Below, in pieces: positions 15,956 to 19,419 of a DNA stretch of 19,419 nucleotides. Under the pieces are notes generated by a model, which was given only the letters and a program-made list of their open reading frames with translations, was not told the origin of the DNA and ran no database searches. The stretch spans positions 1 through 19,419 of the forward strand of contig JBHGBF010000083.1 in the NCBI GenBank assembly GCA_041946865.1, given 5' to 3'. Both the position numbers and the translations under genes were made by a program. Source of the DNA: RPQK01 sp041946865 (lineage in GTDB: Bacteria; Acidobacteriota; UBA6911; RPQK01). Positions within the stretch are counted from its first letter, which is position 1; each line of letters begins with the position of its first letter.

Positions 15956-16513
15956 TCAGGACCTGTCGGACTTGGGGGACCTGTAACTCTTTTCGAACTC
16001 CTTCTCCGCCCGGGCCAGCAGCGAGCCGACCGAAGCCGCCGGAATGCCGAGGGCACTGGCCAACTCGGCATACGACAAACCGGAATGTCTCAGGATCAGG
16101 AGCCGGGCCGAGCGGGGCTTCAGACGCGCCAGCACGGATCGGACACGATCCCGCTCCTCGGTCTGAGCGGCCAATTCCAACGGATCACCCGCCGCGCGGT
16201 TCGTGGTGGGCCATTGCGCCGCCGCATCCTCGTAACGGCTGCGTCGCCGGCTGGCCCGCAGTGAATTCAGTCCCAGGTTGACCGCCACCCGATAAAGCCA
16301 ACCAGGAGTGACGGGTTTCCTGTTAGCCGACATCTGACTGTGAAGCCGCCAGAAAACCTCGACCGCGAGATCCTCTGCATCGGCCGAATTGCCGGTCAAT
16401 CGGCAAATGACCCGGTAGACTCTCTGCCAGTGTTCCTGGAAGGCGCCTTCGAAAGACGTCAAGCATGTCCGCCCCGAGATCTCGGGCTCACGAAGATCAG
16501 CTTTGGGCTCCAC
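15956..16513 (-). CDS. ECF-type RNA polymerase sigma factor (sigma70 family)
   Basis: Directs RNA polymerase to an alternative promoter set, probably in response to an envelope signal. The 185-residue product has the ECF two-domain layout: sigma2 about 21-88, with DAEDLAVEVFWRLH (45-58) and WLYRVAVNLGLNSLR (72-86), and sigma4 about 123-175, with ARLLILRHSGLSYAELA followed by the recognition helix ASVGSLLARAEKEF. The frame extends upstream to 16747, but the extra 78 residues have no sigma similarity. The GTG at 16513 gives a usual ECF length and has GAGG about 6 nt before it. The anti-sigma gene follows after 16 bp. ECF promoters are often autoregulated, but I see no confident ECF promoter here. 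Confidence 0.88.
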   Translation of the reverse strand: MEPKADLREPEISGRTCLTSFEGAFQEHWQRVYRVICRLTGNSADAEDLAVEVFWRLHSQMSANRKPVTPGWLYRVAVNLGLNSLRASRRRSRYEDAAAQWPTTNRAAGDPLELAAQTEERDRVRSVLARLKPRSARLLILRHSGLSYAELASALGIPAASVGSLLARAEKEFEKSYRSPKSDRS

Positions 16514-16599
16514 GCCTGACCTCGTACACCAGCCTCGTCGCCATGTCAATTCCTGGACCTTTCCGCCCACATCCTTTAAACACCGCTCGGTGACGCCGT

Positions 16600-16628
16600 G
16601 TGACAAATTAGATGAGAACCTGTAGATT
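16600..16628 (+). promoter_or_regulatory. Possible promoter of the ICL/PEP-mutase family gene
   Basis: GTGACA (16600-16605) and TAGATT (16623-16628) are separated by 17 bp, matching sigma70 consensus at 5/6 and 4/6 positions. Transcription would start about 100 nt before the ATG at 16735. A short CACCG/CGGTG dyad (16581-16592) lies immediately upstream and could be an operator, though this is weak. Confidence 0.35.
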
Positions 16629-16734
16629 ATTGCAAGCTTTGGAGCGCCGGGCGTGCTTGACGATACAGGCGCAACAAGAACGCGCCGCTCAGCCGCCGCG
16701 CCAGTTGCGGCTTTGGGCGGAGGAAGTCGGAGAG

Positions 16735-17694
16735 ATGAAAAAGACAACCATCCTGCGCAAGGCGCTGTCGGAACGTCGGGCCGTCGTGGCCCCCGGATGT
16801 TACGACGCGCTGAGCGCCAAGATCATCGAGGCCTGCGGATTCGAAGTGATCCAGGTCTCGGGGTTCGGGATCGCCGGATCGTTGATGGGAGCTCCGGACC
16901 TCGGAATGACCCAGATGAAGGACATCCTGGACATGACCTGGAACATCATCCAGGCTGTCGAACTGCCCGTCATGGCGGACGCCGACACCGGAGGCGGGAA
17001 CGCCATCAACGCCGCCTGGGTGTGCGAGCGACTTATTCAGAGCGGGGCCGCGGGGATGAACATCGAAGACCAGGTGTTTCCTAAGCGGTGCGGACATCTG
17101 AACGGCAAAGAAGTGATCCCCGCCGAGGAAATGGCAGGGAGAATCAAGGCTTGCGCCCGCGTGCGCGACCGGATGGATCCGGACTTTATTCTCAATGCGC
17201 GAACGGATGTCTGCGGCCTCGAAGGCTTAGATGCAGCCATCGCCCGTTCAAACCTGTACCTGTCCGCCGGCGCGGACCTCGCTTTTATAGAAGGGATCCC
17301 GACCCGGGCGGACATCGAAAGAGCCGCTCGAGAGGTCAAAGGGTTGCTTTCCATCAACCTGATGGACGGCGTCTCCGGCGTCCGGACAGAACTCGTTCCC
17401 GTTCCGGACCTCGCGGCTATGGGGATTGCTCGCGTCTCGATCCCGGTCGCTTCGATCATGGTTGCCCACAAAGCCCTTCTCGACTTTTTCCGCGCGCTAA
17501 AAGCCTCGCCGACCGGGGTTCTGGCGGGACAGACAAACTGGTTGACGGGATTCAATGAGTATACTCAGTTTCTCGGCCTGAACCGCTACAGGGCCATGGA
17601 GGATGAGTTTCTCCCCAAAGAGAAACTGGCTGCAAAATACAAGCCCGATCGTCAGTCACAGCATGCGCCAACGCTACTCGACAAACCCGATTGA
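16735..17694 (+). CDS. Isocitrate lyase/PEP mutase family lyase (methylisocitrate lyase-like)
   Basis: A 319-residue TIM-barrel carbon-carbon lyase of the isocitrate lyase/PEP mutase superfamily. Seen: APGCYDALSAK (19-29), the metal-binding DADTGGGN (82-89), and EDQVFPKRCGH (111-121), whose KRCGH includes the catalytic Cys119 of true lyases. Having KRCGH points to 2-methylisocitrate or dimethylmalate-type cleavage rather than PEP mutase or oxaloacetate decarboxylase activity. The exact substrate is undetermined, and no methylcitrate-cycle partners (prpC, prpD) are adjacent. The ATG at 16735 is preferred over an open extension to 16612 because the family starts here and a GGAGG/GGAGAG ribosome site precedes it. 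It is divergent from the sigma operon and convergent with the zinc-ribbon gene. Confidence 0.88.
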   Translation: MKKTTILRKALSERRAVVAPGCYDALSAKIIEACGFEVIQVSGFGIAGSLMGAPDLGMTQMKDILDMTWNIIQAVELPVMADADTGGGNAINAAWVCERLIQSGAAGMNIEDQVFPKRCGHLNGKEVIPAEEMAGRIKACARVRDRMDPDFILNARTDVCGLEGLDAAIARSNLYLSAGADLAFIEGIPTRADIERAAREVKGLLSINLMDGVSGVRTELVPVPDLAAMGIARVSIPVASIMVAHKALLDFFRALKASPTGVLAGQTNWLTGFNEYTQFLGLNRYRAMEDEFLPKEKLAAKYKPDRQSQHAPTLLDKPD

Positions 17695-17731
17695 TCGGAA
17701 CAAGAATCCGAGCCTTCGCGAAGTCCCAGGC

Positions 17732-17938
17732 CTAGGCATGGACTCTGGGAGAGGGAGCGTGATGGGAATAGTGCCACTTCACTTCCCGGTAGCCACAACT
17801 CTTGCAGGTCCAAACGGCTTCCACGTAATATTCGGCCGTCTGGGTGGCATTGAAGTAGCCGGGGCCCAACTTAAACACTTCGCTCGGCCTGATGTACAAC
17901 TTCTTTGCCATCAGTCCGTTGCATTTCGGGCACGCCAT
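17732..17938 (-). CDS. Small zinc-ribbon protein
   Basis: A 68-residue protein I cannot assign to a named family. It has two CxxC knuckles, CPKC (3-6) and CKSC (45-48), 38 residues apart, which would hold one zinc ion in a zinc-ribbon fold. The stretch between (about 16-42) is not cysteine-rich. The C-terminus is His-rich (KWHYSHH, 54-60). An excellent AAAGGAGGT ribosome site 7 nt before the ATG argues strongly that it is translated. It is probably cytoplasmic, binding nucleic acid or a protein partner. It is isolated: convergent with the lyase gene (37-bp gap) and divergent from the oxidoreductase gene. Confidence 0.8.
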   Translation of the reverse strand: MACPKCNGLMAKKLYIRPSEVFKLGPGYFNATQTAEYYVEAVWTCKSCGYREVKWHYSHHAPSPRVHA

Positions 17939-18251
17939 AGTGCCACCTCCTTTGCGGACCGCTGATTAAAGCTGAAATCTATGGATGGCCTAATGCTACT
18001 ACAGTGCTACCTCGGAGACAATAACCAAACCCGCGTCAAAAACAGAATATTTTCCGCGCTACGGTGACAGGAGCCAGAAAGGATGAAGGATGAAGGATGA
18101 AGAAAAGCAGGGTGACGAGGTCACAGGCGACAGGGTCACAGGACCTGGAAAGGATGAAGGACGAAGGATGAAGAAAAGCAGGGTGACGAGGTGACAGGCG
18201 ACAGGGTCACAGGAGCTGGAAAGGATGAAGGACGAAGAAAAGGAGGTGCAA
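17939..18251. other. 313-bp intergenic region with minisatellite
   Basis: No gene is seen here. The left 120 bp hold the zinc-ribbon ribosome site and AT-richer sequence that may contain its promoter (no confident hexamers). The right 180 bp are almost entirely the 71-bp-period repeat ending at the Shine-Dalgarno of the oxidoreductase gene. Confidence 0.75.
18063..18245. repeat. 71-bp tandem repeat built from heptads, abutting an RBS
   Basis: Three units start at 18063 (48 bp, internally shortened), 18111 (71 bp) and 18182 (about 64 bp, ending in the ribosome site). Each consists of GGTGACR-type heptads followed by GGATGAA/GGACGAA heptads; the first unit has three perfect GGATGAA copies at 18081-18101. 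At the end of the last unit, AAAAGCAGGGTG of the repeat is replaced by AAAAGGAGGTGC, the Shine-Dalgarno of the next gene. Confidence 0.85.
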
Positions 18252-19346
18252 ATGGGTAACCGAGGCAAGGTAAAAGTTGGAATCATCGGGTCACAGTTTG
18301 AGGCGGATATTCACGCAGCCTCCTTTCAGATCATGCCGGAAGAGGCGGAGGTGGTCGCCGTCTGCTCGCCGACTCCGGGCCACCCCGAGGCCTTGGCCCG
18401 GCGGTACGGGATACCGAGGGTCTTTCACGATTACCGGCAGATGCTCCGGGAGCCGGACATCGAAATGATCACGATCGCGGCGCCTAATTCGTTGCATGCG
18501 GAGATGACCGTGGAGGCCGCGCGCGCCGGCAAACACGTGGTGTGCGAGAAACCGCTGTGCATGACCCTCGAAGAGGCGGACCAGATGATCGAGGCGTGCC
18601 GCCGAAGCGGGGTCCTGCTCCTCTACGCCGAGGAGCTTTTCTTCACCCCGAAATACGTTAAGGCCAAGGAGATGGCCGATCAGGGCGCCTTCGGGAAAGT
18701 CTACCTCGTCAAGCAAAGCGAAAAGCACTTCGGTCCCCACGCCGACTGGTTCTGGGACATTAATCGCTCCGGCGGCGGCGTTTTCATGGACATGGGATGC
18801 CACGGCGTCGCCTTCTGCCAGTGGTTTTATGACCGCTCTCCGATCAAAACCGTGTATTGCCAGATGGGCACGTACGTCCACAAAGACAAGACGAAAGGAG
18901 AAGACAACAGCATTTGCATCCTCGAATTCGAGAACGGCGGCGTGGGACTGGTCGAGGACAGCTGGGCTCGACGAGGCGGCATGGACGACAGCATCGAGGT
19001 GTATGGCGAAGGCGGCGTGACTTACGGCGACCTTCACATGGGGAACGCCTTGCCGACCTTCAGCGAATACGGTTTCGGGTACGCTGTCGAGAAGGCGCCG
19101 ACGACTTCCGGCTGGACCTGGCCGGTTTTCGAGGAACTGTGGAACTACGGCTTCCCCCAGGAAATGAGGCACTTTGCCCGCTGCGTCCGCGGGAAAGAAC
19201 AACCCCAGGCCACCGGCGAAGACGGCCGGCGCGTTATGGAAGTCATGTATGCCGGCTATGCGTCGTCCCGGTCAGGGAAGAAAGTCGAGTTGCCTTTCAA
19301 GCCCCCGGCGGGGATCAGGAAACCGATCGACCTGTGGCTGGCCTAG
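18252..19346 (+). CDS. Gfo/Idh/MocA family NAD(P)-dependent oxidoreductase
   Basis: Probable sugar- or polyol-modifying dehydrogenase; the substrate cannot be told from sequence. From the ATG at 18252 it has 364 residues. The N-terminal Rossmann domain (about 6-125) has KVGIIGSQFEADIHA (8-22) as the dinucleotide loop and the family's EKP motif (99-101). The C-terminal alpha/beta domain contains GGGVFMDMGCHGVAF (174-188), with Asp180 and His184 in the catalytic D-x-x-x-H arrangement. The start is chosen because AAGGAGG lies 5-6 nt upstream; the frame opens 27 nt earlier inside the repeat. There is no co-directional neighbour in the window, and the last 73 bp contain no further gene. Confidence 0.9.
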   Translation: MGNRGKVKVGIIGSQFEADIHAASFQIMPEEAEVVAVCSPTPGHPEALARRYGIPRVFHDYRQMLREPDIEMITIAAPNSLHAEMTVEAARAGKHVVCEKPLCMTLEEADQMIEACRRSGVLLLYAEELFFTPKYVKAKEMADQGAFGKVYLVKQSEKHFGPHADWFWDINRSGGGVFMDMGCHGVAFCQWFYDRSPIKTVYCQMGTYVHKDKTKGEDNSICILEFENGGVGLVEDSWARRGGMDDSIEVYGEGGVTYGDLHMGNALPTFSEYGFGYAVEKAPTTSGWTWPVFEELWNYGFPQEMRHFARCVRGKEQPQATGEDGRRVMEVMYAGYASSRSGKKVELPFKPPAGIRKPIDLWLA

Positions 19347-19419
19347 AAAAGTCGTTACAAAAGAGCCAATTGCAAAAATCGGCTTTGCCACGCGACCTGG
19401 CCCGCTCCACCAGACCAAT

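Noticed and set aside
15940..16071. 44-codon upstream extension of the anti-sigma frame
   Set aside because: Overlaps the conserved C-terminus of the sigma factor; the ATG at 15939 with its ribosome site starts exactly at the zinc domain.
16514..16747. 78-codon upstream extension of the sigma-factor frame
   Set aside because: No sigma similarity, would overlap the start of the divergent lyase gene, and a GTG with a good ribosome site at 16513 gives normal ECF length.
18063..18245. CRISPR-like array
   Set aside because: Units are contiguous variants of one another built from 7-bp steps; there are no unique spacers and no cas genes.
19347..19419. Possible weak hairpin (AGCC...GGCT) after the oxidoreductase gene
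   Set aside because: Short, mismatched stem without a T-tract; not enough for a terminator call.

Overview
The window looks like chromosomal DNA of a GC-rich (about 60 % by eye), heterotrophic, probably respiring bacterium. Its core set is a complete 2-oxoglutarate dehydrogenase E1/E2 pair, a long PPi-dependent phosphofructokinase, a CstA-type transporter, a ~970-residue NAD-glutamate dehydrogenase, and an ECF sigma/anti-sigma pair with an ABC-2 exporter. The mixture, and the short-period intergenic minisatellites, would suit Acidobacteriota or a neighbouring phylum. That placement is an impression, because no rRNA or other marker gene is present. There are no tRNAs, CRISPR arrays, insertion sequences or phage genes.

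Left part (1-5.0 kb): PPi-phosphofructokinase (minus), a clear intrinsic terminator, an exported cyclophilin-type prolyl isomerase (minus), a divergent exported L,D-transpeptidase (plus), then sucB (minus). Positions 1-136 hold no gene.

Centre (5.0-12.9 kb): sucA (minus) lies upstream of sucB. The 191-bp sucA-sucB gap contains a 74-bp near-perfect palindrome and a 9-bp-period inverted minisatellite. A 347-bp repeat-rich gap separates sucA from the divergent cstA and glutamate dehydrogenase pair (plus). These genes form a plausible catabolic unit: CstA imports pyruvate or peptides, glutamate dehydrogenase makes 2-oxoglutarate, and SucAB oxidises it to succinyl-CoA.

Right part (12.9-19.4 kb): a minus-strand cluster encodes an ECF sigma factor, a zinc-binding membrane anti-sigma factor, an ABC ATPase and an ABC-2 permease, the last two overlapping by 4 bp. 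Divergent from it is an isocitrate lyase/PEP mutase family lyase (plus). Next come a 68-residue zinc-ribbon protein (minus) and a heptad-based minisatellite that runs into the Shine-Dalgarno of a Gfo/Idh/MocA oxidoreductase (plus).

I found no clearly new multi-gene system. The items most worth a second look are the long palindrome inside suc, the E2 subunit that appears to lack its peripheral-subunit-binding domain, and the 7-/9-bp-period minisatellites in three intergenic regions, some abutting expression signals.
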